Positions 47,370 through 57,320 of a DNA stretch of 64,000 nt are shown here, in pieces. The first letter of the stretch is position 1. Each line of letters opens with the position of its first letter. Both the position numbers and the translations under genes were made by a program. Under the pieces are notes generated by a model. It was not told the origin of the DNA. It saw only the letters and a program-made list of their open reading frames with translations, and did no database searches. The stretch is from Hypericum androsaemum (lineage: Eukaryota; Streptophyta; Magnoliopsida; Malpighiales; Hypericaceae), in assembly GCA_963995505.1 (NCBI GenBank), contig OZ023182.1, positions 10,656,707-10,720,706 of the forward strand, given 5' to 3'.

Positions 47370-48812
47370 GTGTCATTGGTACCAAGCCCACTCTTTCCTT
47401 TATTGTTTAAATCTATTGAGGAGAAGTTTGAAAAGATGGACAAGTTTATGCAAGAAGTCGGAGGCGTGGTTAGCCAACAAGGACAAAATTTGGCCGCCAT
47501 AAATCAACAAAGCTCAAGGAAAAACAACTTAGAACAAATTCTCAAGGGGCGAGCAACCGCAATACATAATATGGAGAGGCAACTTGGACAAATAGCAAAT
47601 GCAAGTGCCCATAGAGAGTCCGACTCTCTTCCTAGGTCCACGAAAGTGAATCCTCGAGGAAATATGAGTGCAATTACTTTGAGGAGTGATAAGGAAATTG
47701 TTGCCCAAGAAATGAGGAAATCAAGAGAAAACAAAGAGGAGGTCGATGAAAAAGAGAAGAATGAAGAGGAAAACGAAGAGGTGGAGAATGAGAAACGTGC
47801 ATTTGTTGAGATGGACAAGGAAGAGGAGTATGTACCACCACCACCAAAGATCCCTCCTCTACCATTTCCTCAAAGAGTCAAAAAGAAGAACGTGATGGAC
47901 GATAAATTTCTCGGCTTTTTGGAGAAAATGAAAAATGTCCAAATTAGCGTCTCATTTTTGGAGATGTTGGATCAAGTTCTGCACTACTCCAAGTTTTTGA
48001 AGGAACTCATCATAAAGAAGAGAAAGTGGGAAGATGGAGAGACGGTAGCCCTCACGGCGAAGTGTAGCTCTCTCATCTTCAAGGATCTCTCGACAAAGTT
48101 AAAAGACCTAGGGAGTTTCACTATTCCATATTTCGTTGGTGATGTTGAATTTCCTAAGTGCCTATGTGATTTAGGCGCTAGCATTAACTTGATGCCTTTG
48201 TCTATTCTTAGGAGACTTGGGTTGTGTGAGGTGAAAGCCACTTCTATGCGTCTCCAATTGGCAGACCAAACCATAAAGAAGCCATTTGGGGTCGCGGAGG
48301 ATGTCTTATTAAAGATTGATAAGTTTATCTTCCCCGTGGACTTTGTGGTGCTGGATTTTGATGAAGACAAGAGTTGTCCATTAATCCTTGGCCGGCCGTT
48401 TCTCAATACGGCACGTGCCTTGGTGGATGTGCATGATGGAAGATTGGTCCTCCGAATAGGGGAGGAGAAAGTAGAGTTCAAGATGTCCAATGCAATGCAT
48501 CACCCTCTTGATGAAGGCGCGTGCATGAAGGTTGACATTTTGAAGGAATGTGTCCTCGAGTTTGGCAAGGAGAGCATATTGAAGATTGAAGATGGAATGG
48601 AAGAAGAAATCAATGGAGAACAAGAAGAGGATGACTTGGAAGAGTTCGTGGGAGAAGCTGATACAAAAAGTCTCCATAAGGATTTGGAGCTTCATTTGAA
48701 GTATCGTACTCCACCTTCCATCATTAAGGCTCCAAGCTTGGAGTTGAAAGAGTTACCCTCCCATTTACGATATGCATTCTTAAAGGATGAAGGAAGCCAA
48801 CAAACGGATTAA
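47370..48812 (+). CDS. Athila-like gag C-terminus and protease (480-codon open frame)
   Basis: Open frame of 480 codons. The first residues (MSLVPSPLF) are probably a chance start after a deletion, since the gag N-terminal domain is absent. A coiled-coil-like part FEKMDKFMQEVGGVVSQQGQ is followed by MERQLGQIANASAHRESDSL and MSAITLRSDKEIV, a charged Glu/Lys tract, and FLEMLDQVLHYSKFLKELI. The aspartic protease region is CLCDLGASINLMPLS (DLGAS in place of D-T/S-G) with LADQTIKKPFGVAEDVL and LILGRPFLNTARALVDV. It resembles the inverted Athila copy at 23797-27640, but here the frame is intact, which suggests a younger source. Confidence 0.8.
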   Translation: MSLVPSPLFPLLFKSIEEKFEKMDKFMQEVGGVVSQQGQNLAAINQQSSRKNNLEQILKGRATAIHNMERQLGQIANASAHRESDSLPRSTKVNPRGNMSAITLRSDKEIVAQEMRKSRENKEEVDEKEKNEEENEEVENEKRAFVEMDKEEEYVPPPPKIPPLPFPQRVKKKNVMDDKFLGFLEKMKNVQISVSFLEMLDQVLHYSKFLKELIIKKRKWEDGETVALTAKCSSLIFKDLSTKLKDLGSFTIPYFVGDVEFPKCLCDLGASINLMPLSILRRLGLCEVKATSMRLQLADQTIKKPFGVAEDVLLKIDKFIFPVDFVVLDFDEDKSCPLILGRPFLNTARALVDVHDGRLVLRIGEEKVEFKMSNAMHHPLDEGACMKVDILKECVLEFGKESILKIEDGMEEEINGEQEEDDLEEFVGEADTKSLHKDLELHLKYRTPPSIIKAPSLELKELPSHLRYAFLKDEGSQQTD

Positions 48813-50620
48813 GGCCATGGCTTGGCAAATATCCGATATCAAGGGGATAAGTCCCGACATTGTTATGCATCACATCCACATGGAGGAGGGAGCCAAGCCG
48901 AGGGTAGATAGGCAAAGAAGATTGAATCTCAACATGAAAGAAGTTGTGAAGAAGGAGGTGATCAAGCTCCTCGAAGCTGGCATCATTTATCCCATCTCGG
49001 ATAGTGAGTGGGTAAGCCCGATCCATTGTATTCCAAAGAAAGGAGGAATGACTATTGTGATCAATGATGAGGGTGAGTTCATTTCGACAAGAACTATGAC
49101 TGGATGGAGGGTATGCGTGGACTACCGAAATTTGAACACCGCCACACGTAAGGATCATTTTTCTCTTCCATTCATTGACCAAATGTTGGAGAGAATTGCC
49201 GGATATTTCCACTATTGCTTCTTGGATGGGTACTCGGGCTACAACTAAATTACAATATACCCAAGGAATCAAGAGAAGACATCTTTCACTTGTCCCTTTG
49301 GTATTTTTGCTTATCGACGAATGCCTTTTGGATTGAGTTGTGCCCCGGCCACTTTCCAATGGTGCATGGCGGCTATCTTTTGGGGGATGAATGAGAAAAT
49401 TATGGAGATCTTCATGGATAATTTCTCGGTATTTAGAGACTCCTTTGATAGCTGCTTGGCCAATTTGGACAAGGTCTTGGAAAGATGTGAAGAGAAGAAC
49501 CTCGTTCTCAATTGGGAGAATTGTCATTTCATGGTAGATGAAGGGATAGTTCTTGGGCATAAGATCTCCCGAGCGGGCATCGAGGTGGACAGAGCCAAGA
49601 CGGAAGCAATAGAGAAAATGGAAGCACCGACTTCAGTTAAAGGAGTAAGAGCTTTTCTTGGCCATGCCGGTTTCTACCGAAGATTTATCAAGGATTTTTC
49701 TCTTATCGCGAAGCCGCTCACTAATTTGCTTGTGAAGGATGTGCCTTTTGATTTTGATGAGCCATGCTTTCAAGCATTTGATACTTTGAAAAAAGCTCTT
49801 GTCACAGCTCCGATTATCTCTTCTCCAGATTAGAAGCTACCATTTGAGATGATGTGTGATACGAGCAACATCGCATTGGGATGTGTGCTTGGTCAAAAGA
49901 AGGAGGGGAAGCTTCATGTCATCTAATATGCAAGTAGAGTGTTGGCGGGTGGCCAACTAAATTATACCACCAGCGAGAAGGAGTTGCTTGCGGTCGTGTA
50001 TGCATGTGACAAATTCCGACCGTATTTGCTAGGGTCGAAGGTGATAATCTACACTGATCATGCCGCTTTGAGGTATTTGTTCTCCAAATAAGAAGCTAAG
50101 TCGCGACTTATTCGCTGGATTTTATTACTCCAAGAATTTGACTTGGCCATCAAAGATAAGAAGGGTTCAGAAAATATTGTCGCAGACCATCTCTCTCGGA
50201 AAAGAAAAGTGATGGAATGGAGACTCATGAAAAGATCAAAGCAGAGTTTCTGAATGAGAAGTTGATGCGCTTGAATAATGTGGAAGCACCTTGGTATGCG
50301 GATTTTGCCAACTTCCTAGTTGGAGGCATTATTTCTATGGATTTGAGTTATCCCCAACGCAAGAAATTCCTAAGGGATTCTCAACTCTATGTGTGGGATG
50401 AGCCTTACCTTTTTAAGCGGTGTAGTGATGGGTTGCTTCGACGGTGCATTGCGGATGAAGAAGTTATGGATGTTCTGGAGCAATGTCATAGTACTCCATA
50501 TTCAGGTCACTATGGAGTGACAAGGACCGCATCGCGAGTCTTTGAATGCGGGTTTTATTGGCCCAACATTTTTAAGGATGCTCGTTCTTTTGTTGCTCAG
50601 TGCGGTCGATGTCAAATGTC
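48787..50620 (+). pseudogene. Athila-like RT, RNase H and integrase zinc finger, interrupted
   Basis: It overlaps the end of the gag-protease frame. RT: IYPISDSEWVSPIHCIPKKG, TGWRVCVDYRNLNTATRKDH, then a stop (TAA, 49248) before RMPFGLSCAPATFQWCM. The catalytic box reads IFMDNFSVF instead of Y-x-D-D. RNase H: SEKELLAVVYACDKFRPYLL and IYTDHAALRYLF with stops (49831, 49924, 50089). Integrase finger: CHSTPYSGHYGVTRTASRVF and FVAQCGRCQMS. Homology ends at about 50617, before the catalytic core. Confidence 0.88.
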
Positions 50621-52740
50621 TTTATATTGTCATAGTCTATATGTGTTTTTCTTATTACGTTTATTCTTATTCGGTTATGATTTTGAAGCATTAGTTCATG
50701 CTTATGGGATCTCTTGCATTTTGAAGGTGATCTGGATGGTTGGATGCTCGACGAGGGCCATGGGGGGGCGTAGCCCCCGTCCAAAACGGGGTTCATTTAA
50801 AAAAAGGGAGGAGAGGCCAGTGGCCACCAGCCAACCTAGTGGCCACCGGACGGAGAAATGGCCCCCGTTGTCGGCGGACGCCAAGAAGTCCGGCGGGCGT
50901 CGGGTTCCTAAAAAAAAGTTGCTAGCGGTCGTCGGGCAGAATTGGACCACCCATTGCTGGCGGACGTCAGCCAACCCAGCGGCCGCCGGGTGCCATAAAA
51001 AGGGGGTATAAAACCCCCTACTTCCCTTTTCCTCTCCTCATTTCCTGCCACTTCTCAAACCTCCATACTCTCCAAAAAGAAAAAGCAACCATTCCGACCA
51101 CCACAACCATCCCGCTCAACCAACCATCCCGCTCAAGACTAAGGGAAGTCTCCTAGCACTTTATTTTTCTTTAGTTATTTTCTTGTCTTTGTGATGTCTT
51201 GAGTTTGCTATATGTCTTTGTGATGTCTTGTTCTTCATGTTTGATTGTTATTCATGCTTGGTTCTTATTGCATTTGTTAATATAGCATAATTATTTAGAT
51301 GTCTATGTGCTCCCTACACCTTGAGGGCAAGGTGTTCTTCAAGTGTGGGGGTGTGGTTCCACTTATGAATCCTTTGTGTGTTTAGGTCTAGTTTGTCTTG
51401 TTTAAGCAATGATTTGGCATGAATTTTCAAAATTTGACCCCCTACAAAATTCTTCAACTTGTGTTAGAAGCTTACCACACACCTAGTTAGGAAATAAATT
51501 CGAGCACAAGGCCTAAGAGTTTGTAGAAACTTCACCCTCGGTTGTTTAGACTAGTGGTCTCACTATGTAGATTAGACTAGAGGGTTGATGAGTGACCTTG
51601 TAAGGAACTTTGAGCTGAAGAAGGAGACAACCGTCTTCATTTATTCATGAGGTGCCTACATGAGTTTGGTTGATCGAGGTATCCTACTAGTACTTGACAT
51701 GGTCTTGGTTGTGTGGCGTTAGTGAATGACAGGGGCTAATCCTTTGAAATTGAGCCTAGAGCTTTAGAGCCAAGAACTTTTATATCCATTGCTTTAACCC
51801 ATTGAGCCTAGCCATTCTTTGATCATATTATATGTATACCAACTTTAAGCCTTATATCCACCATCCTCCCCGACCTTTGGTCATCCTATCTGAGGACGCA
51901 TAAGTTTACACTTTTTGGGGAATGTTTTGTATTGGGTTTAGTTGGTAGCTTAGTGTTCTTATGGGTTAATTGAGAGGTCATACAAAGAAGCCGAGTTCTT
52001 GCCTAGAAAATGCCAAGTTTGTGTTTGTAGAAAGAAAAAAAAAGGATGAAAAAGAAAAGAAAAAAAGATGAAAAAGAAAAGAAAAAAAGAAAGAAAGGAA
52101 AGTGAAGTGAAGGTTAAATATGGCATTAATTATTGGCATAACTCGTGCTACGCGGTCTTAGAAAATGGGTGAATTTTGGGAGTGTGCTTTAATTATTTAT
52201 GGTGAAGATGTTTAGAATAGATGAGAGACTAAAAAGCTTTAACAACAAGTCCTCGTATTGAGTGGTTTAACTACTATCCATATATATTATCTCACCAATA
52301 ACTTAGCCCCATTACCACCCGATTGAAAGCCCCTGGTTCACGAGCAACCACACGACTTTGAGACACTGTTGAGTAGGACGTAGGATACTTTGAAAGACAT
52401 CGATCATGTATGCGAGAGATAGGAAGTTGGCTACTTACAAATCGTGAGCTAAAAATTTCTGAACCTCTGAGTGGTTAACTTTCTAGTGTCTTTTACATAG
52501 TGATAACACTTGGTCAAACCATCGAGTGGTGAGGTGTCTATCGGTTGTTACTCTTTGTGTTGGGGTTGATGAACTAGCTAGGTTGTGGCGTGGTCTTTTT
52601 GATGTGAGTTTGAGATTTTGAGGAGGGTTAAATTGTGAATTTATCATGCCTAGTCTTGTTCTTATCATATTTTCTTTCTTATGTGATTGTGATTGTGATT
52701 GTATTTGTATGAGTCTTGCTTGAGGACAAGCAATGATTCA
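50621..52740 (+). other. Non-coding 3' internal region of the Athila-like element
   Basis: 50735-51020 is GC-rich with repeated GGCGGACGCC/GGCGGACGTC motifs and ends in GGGGGTATAAAACCCC, a promoter-like box. The phrase TTCAAGTGTGGGGGTGTG occurs near 51337 and again just before the 3' LTR at 52739, so the polypurine region is duplicated. A purine run with AAAGATGAAAAAG repeats lies at 52025-52100. Confidence 0.6.
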
Positions 52741-52752
52741 AGTGTGGGGGTG
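52741..52752 (+). other. Polypurine tract of the Athila-like element
   Basis: AGTGTGGGGGTG directly before the LTR start TGATGAG. Confidence 0.8.
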
Positions 52753-53847
52753 TGATGAGTGTGGAAATACTCTATCATCTATGTATGTTTTAGTATCAAT
52801 TTTTTTATTGTTTCTAGTATTTGTGTGTGTTATGTATCGTTGTATTATTATATATTGTGCTTTGAATATTTTAGTGTAGTTCTTTTGATTTTCATTGCGC
52901 TTTATTCGTGTTTATTACTAGGAGACTTTGCGTATATTCGAGGAGGATTTTGGTGCACCTTGGAGCGTGTCTTAGGCGATTGGATCAGCTGTGAAGAATG
53001 GTGCACGATCGCAACCGCGACGACATTGGGCAGACTGACCTCGAGCGACTCAAATAAAGATAATTTTCGCATATGAAGTCCAATAGAGACGAGTAAGGCG
53101 GTTCTAGAAAGAAGACATCCGTGACTACAACTTTTTCTCTAATGGGCTTCTTCAAATTCGAAGTCTAAGAGGGTAAAAATGCGTACATAGTTAAGCTTTA
53201 AATCTGAGAACTTGCCTAATCAAAATTGACTGAAATTCATGGCCCATTTCAGGCCCATTTCGGGTTTGTCCATGGCTTTTCATGGCTCGCACTCCACCAC
53301 TTCATGGTTGGTATTCCATCACCTAACTCACCAACTCCACTCTACTAACTCCCTCTTTCACTCCACTACCTCTCTTTTAAAGGAAAAAAAGGAGGTTGGC
53401 TCATCATTGTAGAAGCTTGTAGAGAAAACTTGGTCAGCCATTGTAGAATTTTTGGTGAGTAAGTGTAGAGAGAAATGGAGAGAGCTTAGAGAGGAGGCTT
53501 GTAGAGAAGCTTGGAAGGAACTTGAAGAAGGAGCTAGGAGGGAGCTCTTGAAGACTCATTGAGCTTTCCTAAACTCTATCTTTATGTTCATGTTTTATTT
53601 ACATTGTTCAATGAATAATTTGTGTTATTTGATGAATATGTGTGAGTAGTTGATTTGTAGGTTAGGTGCCTTGATGGCATCTACTTAGGCTATGGTTTAG
53701 TGGGATTAAAATGTTAAGGTTTGTGAACTAGTTAATGAGTTTAATGCTTAATCTTGATTGATCACTTTGATTATGAACTTGATTAATACTAATCGTCGGG
53801 AGAGGTTAGGATTAATGGACCATTTAACTAGTTAGTTAGTTGCCTTT
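52753..53847 (+). repeat. 3' LTR, right-truncated
   Basis: It matches 46039-47152 up to GTTGCCTTT. Beyond this it is replaced by the GAG-rich arm of the MULE. Confidence 0.82.
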
Positions 53848-53980
53848 AGAGGAGGAGGAGGAGGAGGAGGAGAAGGACAAAAAGAAGGAGGAGAAGGAGG
53901 AGGAGGAGGAGAAGAAGAATGAGAATGAGAATGAGAATGAGAAGGAGGAGAAGAAGAAGAAGCAGAAGAAGAAGAAGAGA
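53848..53980. repeat. Purine-rich simple repeat (GAG, GAA, GAGAAT)
   Basis: Part of the right inverted arm of MULE copy C. It includes a (GAGAAT)n run at 53920-53942. Confidence 0.8.
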
Positions 53981-54006
53981 TATACCACTGGGTACCAAAA
54001 GTGGAT

Positions 54007-54199
54007 TTTTCCCTAAACTAAATGACCAATTATTGTTTAATGCGGCGTTGATTCCAATATAAAAAACATTGAAAAAAAATGCTACCGCAATATTTAATTA
54101 ACTTTTCCCTAAACTAAATGACCAATTATTGTTTAATGCTGCGTCGATTCCAATATAAAAAACTTTGAAAAAAAATATCCTACCGCAATATTTAATTAG
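54007..54199. repeat. 96-base tandem duplication at the MULE right border
   Basis: CCCTAAACTAAATGACCAAT recurs 96 bases later, followed by ATTGTTTAATGC and TTTAATTA in both. The unit includes the last bases of the MULE end (TTTTCCC), so duplication followed insertion or involved the border. Confidence 0.85.
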
Positions 54200-54277
54200 C
54201 CCAAAATGTAGTGGGCAATGCACCAAACAGCTTCCTTCCTCCGCTCAATACGTGTTTACGACATAAATTGCCATATT

Positions 54278-54306
54278 TAGTCACAATACGAGTCGTATTA
54301 TGACTA
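54278..54306. repeat. 29-base near-perfect palindrome
   Basis: TAGTCACAATACGA with complementary TCGTATTATGACTA. One mismatched pair. The surrounding 54200-54900 is AT-rich and without genes. Confidence 0.8.
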
Positions 54307-54909
54307 GGAGAAAAAAAATGGTATCGTGGTTATTTACGACTTGGAAAGTCATATTGTGGTAGATCCTCTCGACATGGATACTAAATTTGTAATATTTTAA
54401 TTATCTTTTTATGATCACCCATCTATATTAAATCATCATTATATGTTCACTATGACTAATTTTGATATTATAAAATTTTAAAATATTTCAAACTTTTTTT
54501 CTTCTGTCTTGTCATTTACTTCATCCCTTCTCTCTCATTTCGAAATTAAAATTTTAATTCGTCGAATAATTCGATAAATTGACGGATTTAGGATATGGAT
54601 TCATATTTGAATCATTTAAGGACGAATTCGAATATAATTTTTTTTCGTATGAGCCGGTTCGAATATGTATCAAATTTTCAACAAAACGAATTAAAATCGA
54701 ATAAGATTTTAATATGGATATTCTATTTCTGCTTCTTCTAGCTCTGGCCTCTCTTTTTATGCTTTTTGTTCTTTCTTTGTTTTTCTATATTTTTTCCTTT
54801 TAAAGAATTCAGCTATTTATATTGGGTCGTTCCACTGTTGTTCGATTAAGCAAGTATTTTAATCACATTAACTTAATTTTTGGCCAATTTGTGCCAATTT
54901 GGTGAAATG

Positions 54910-56335
54910 GGTTTCTTTGCTTGCCTTATCTTGCCTTTTCTTAACTTTTCTTTCCTTATCTTACCTTTTCCTCGCCTTTTCTTACCTTTTTTTCCTTATC
55001 TTGCATTTTCTGGCCTTTTCTGGCCTTTTGTTGCCTTTCCTTTCCTTCTCTTACATTTTTCTTGCATTTTCTCGCCTTTTCTTGCCTTAACTTACCTTAG
55101 CTTCACTTTCTTTCCCTTTCTTGCCTTACCTTGCTTTTCTTTCCTTATCTTGCCTTTTTCTTGCCTTTTCTTGCCTTATCTTGCCTTTTCCTTGCCTTTT
55201 CCTTGCCTTTTCTTGCCTTTTCCTTGCCTTTTCCTTGCCTTATCTTGCCTTTTCCTTACCTTTTCCTTGCCTTTTCATGCCTTTTCTTCCCTTATCTTGC
55301 CTTTTCTTCCCTTATCTTGCCTTTTCTTTTCTTATCTTGCCTTATCTTCCCTCTTCCTTGCCTTTTCATGTCTTTTCTTGCCTTTTCTTTCCTTATCTTA
55401 CATATTCCTTGCCATTTCTTGTATTTTCTTGCCTTTCCTAGCCTTTTCTTTACTTATCTTGCCTTTTCTTATCTTTTCTTACCTTTTCGTGAATTTTCTT
55501 GCCTTATCATGCCTTTTTTCCCTTATCTTGCATTTTCTTTGCCTTTTCTCGCCTATTCTTCCCTTACGTTCCTTTTTATTGAATTTTCTTGCCTTTTCTT
55601 GCATTATCTTCCCTTTTCCTTGCCTTTTATTGATTTTTCTTGCCTTTTCTTGCCATATCTTGCCTTTTCTTGCCTTTTCTTGCCATATCTTACCTTTTCT
55701 AGCCTTCTCTTGCCTTTTCTTTGCGTTTTTTTAACTTTTTTTCCTTATCTTGCCTTATCTTGCCCTTCCGTGCCTTATCTTACATTTTTCTTCCCTATTC
55801 TAGCCATTTCTTGCCTTATCTTGCCTTCTCTTGCCTTTTCTTGCTCTTTCTTGTCTTATCTTGCCTTTTCCATCCTTATCTTACCTTAACCTTGCCTTTT
55901 ATTGCCTTATCTTGCCTTTTCCTTGCCTTTTCTTACCTCATCTTGCATTTTCCTTACCTTTTCTTACTTTTTCTTCCCTTTTCTTGCCTTTCTACCCTGA
56001 TCTTAGCCTTTCCTTTCCATTTCTTGCCTTTTCTTGCCTTTTCTTGCTTTTTCTTGCCTTTTGTTGCCTTATCTTCTCTTATCTTGCCTTTTATTTATTT
56101 TTCTTGCTTTTTCTTTCTATATCTTGCCTTTTCCTTGCCTTTTCTAACCTTTTCTTGCCTTTTCTTTCCTAATCTTGCCTTTTATTGCCTTTTCCTGCAT
56201 TTTACTTATCTTTTCTTGCCTTTTCTTGACTTTTCCTTACCTTTTCTTGCATAAAACGAGGAACAAAGAAAGAAGAGAATACTTACATTTTCTTGCCTTT
56301 TCTTGACTTTTCCTTACCTTTTCTTGATTTATAAT
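54910..56335. repeat. 1.4-kb satellite of 10-12-base CTTGCCTTTT units
   Basis: More than 100 degenerate units of CTTGCCTTTT, CCTTGCCTTTT and CTTATCTTGC. The sequence is almost pure pyrimidine on this strand. All three plus frames stay open for long stretches (up to 284 codons of Leu/Phe/Ser/Pro), and these are artefacts. Near 56260-56290 a short non-repeat island is flanked by repeated CTTGACTTTTCCTTACC. Confidence 0.93.
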
Positions 56336-56371
56336 AAAAATCAGATTTTTATTGAGGTACTCGACTACAAC

Positions 56372-56750
56372 GGGACAGGATTTGGTCCTGGAGGCCAAAT
56401 CCAGCACGGTGCTGGAAGATTTTTAATAAAGAACACGCGGAGACTATTTTGCAAAAATGCAGAAATACGGGGACGCAAAATAAAAAAAATCCACAACCAT
56501 TAAATCATAAGTGGGTAAACTATTGAATCGTAACTGAGTAAACCATTGAATCGTAACTGAGTAAACCATTGAATCGTAACTGGGACAGACCCCGATTTAT
56601 CTGGGACGAAAAAAAACGGATAATTGAATCATAACTAGGTAGACCATTGAATCATAATTAAGTGAACCATTGAATCATAACTAAATCAACCATTGAATCG
56701 TCCAGGACGGTCTTGGTTGGATTTGGCCTTCCAAGACCAAATCCGCTCCC
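56372..56750. mobile_element. Mutator-type MITE with internal 25-base tandem repeats
   Basis: 379 bases flanked by a perfect 9-base duplication GACTACAAC (56363-56371, 56751-56759). The ends are GGGACAGGATTTGGTCCTGG and, complemented, GGGAGCGGATTTGGTCTTGG. Arms are about 45 bases. Confidence 0.88.
56509..56702. repeat. 25-base tandem repeat inside the MITE
   Basis: Units of AAACCATTGAATCGTAACTG. About four lie on the left and four diverged on the right, separated by GGGACAGACCCCG-like text at 56581-56615. Confidence 0.88.
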
Positions 56751-56759
56751 GACTACAAC

Positions 56760-57320
56760 ACCATACTATTGTGCCACCACTCAAATGGGGTCATTATCAT
56801 TATTTTTGAGACAGTGGTCGGACCGGTCGGATTGTGAATCAGAAGGGTTAGTGGGTAAAATAATATGGTCAGAATGCCAACCTTGCGAACCAGAAATTTT
56901 CTGGTCAGACCAGATAGTTGGACCAGAAAAGTGACCCAAAAAATCCCGGTTCGTTAGGTTGTGGGCAAAAAAGTGAAAAATTGAGCCTAAACTTGCCGAA
57001 TTTTGCCATTTTCTTTCTGATTTTCAACCCAAAAATTTAAAAAACTTCTCCGAAACATATATTTGATTCTATTTGTGCATGTATTTGATTAATTTTGTTG
57101 GTGTGAGTGTAATTACATATACGACTATACATATATAATTTTTTAAAAATATTTTTATTTAAAAAAAAAGTTTGGTCCAATCGGCGGTTCAACCAGTCGA
57201 ACTGGTTAACCCGGAGTTCAGATGAAAATCCGGGTTGAGCTCCGGGTCGTTTTTGAAAACAATGGTCATTATACATTCTATTATATATTAATAAAGACAA
57301 TTTACCAATAGAAAAAATTA
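56760..57320. other. Spacer between two MULE-type elements
   Basis: Repetitive text such as GGTCAGACCAGATAGTTGG and AACCCGGAGTTC, no coding potential. Confidence 0.4.

Larger units (their letters stand above)
46039..53847 (+). mobile_element. Athila-like Gypsy element inserted in MULE copy C
   Basis: Repeated ends at 46039-47152 and 52753-53847 both start TGATGAGTGTGG. The right copy stops at 53847, where the left continues differently, so the distal part of the right LTR is missing. The tract AGTGTGGGGGTG (52741-52752) directly precedes the right LTR, as in Athila/Tat elements. Internal coding covers part of gag, protease, RT, RNase H and the integrase zinc finger. The integrase core is absent and no TGGCGCC primer site is seen, so the element carries large deletions. 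Confidence 0.85.
45151..54013. mobile_element. MULE-type element (family 1, copy C), split by an Athila-like insertion
   Basis: The left end AGAAAAAGTCCACTTTAGTA (45151) and the right end, complemented, GGGAAAAATCCACTTTTGGT (54013) match copies A and B. The flanks are TAAATTAAA (45142-45150) and TAAACTAAA (54014-54022), 8 of 9 identical. The left part is 45151-46038, with inner CACGGGCAACTGCCCGG and a CTT/CTC-rich arm. The right part is 53848-54013, with the GA-rich arm. The retroelement occupies 46039-53847. Without it the MULE is about 1.05 kb. Confidence 0.78.

Noticed and set aside
48724..49560. 278-codon minus-strand ORF
   Set aside because: Antisense shadow of Athila RT, with no recognisable domain.
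46034..53852. Target duplication GGAGG for the second Athila element
   Set aside because: The right flank is a GAG-rich repeat and the right LTR is truncated, so the match is not informative.
54880..56254. ORFs of 284, 252, 177, 113 and 106 codons rich in Leu, Phe and Ser
   Set aside because: All lie in the CTTGCCTTTT satellite. They are open in several frames at once and have no domain.
56509..56702. CRISPR-like array
   Set aside because: The 25-base units are directly adjacent with no unique spacers, in a plant MITE.
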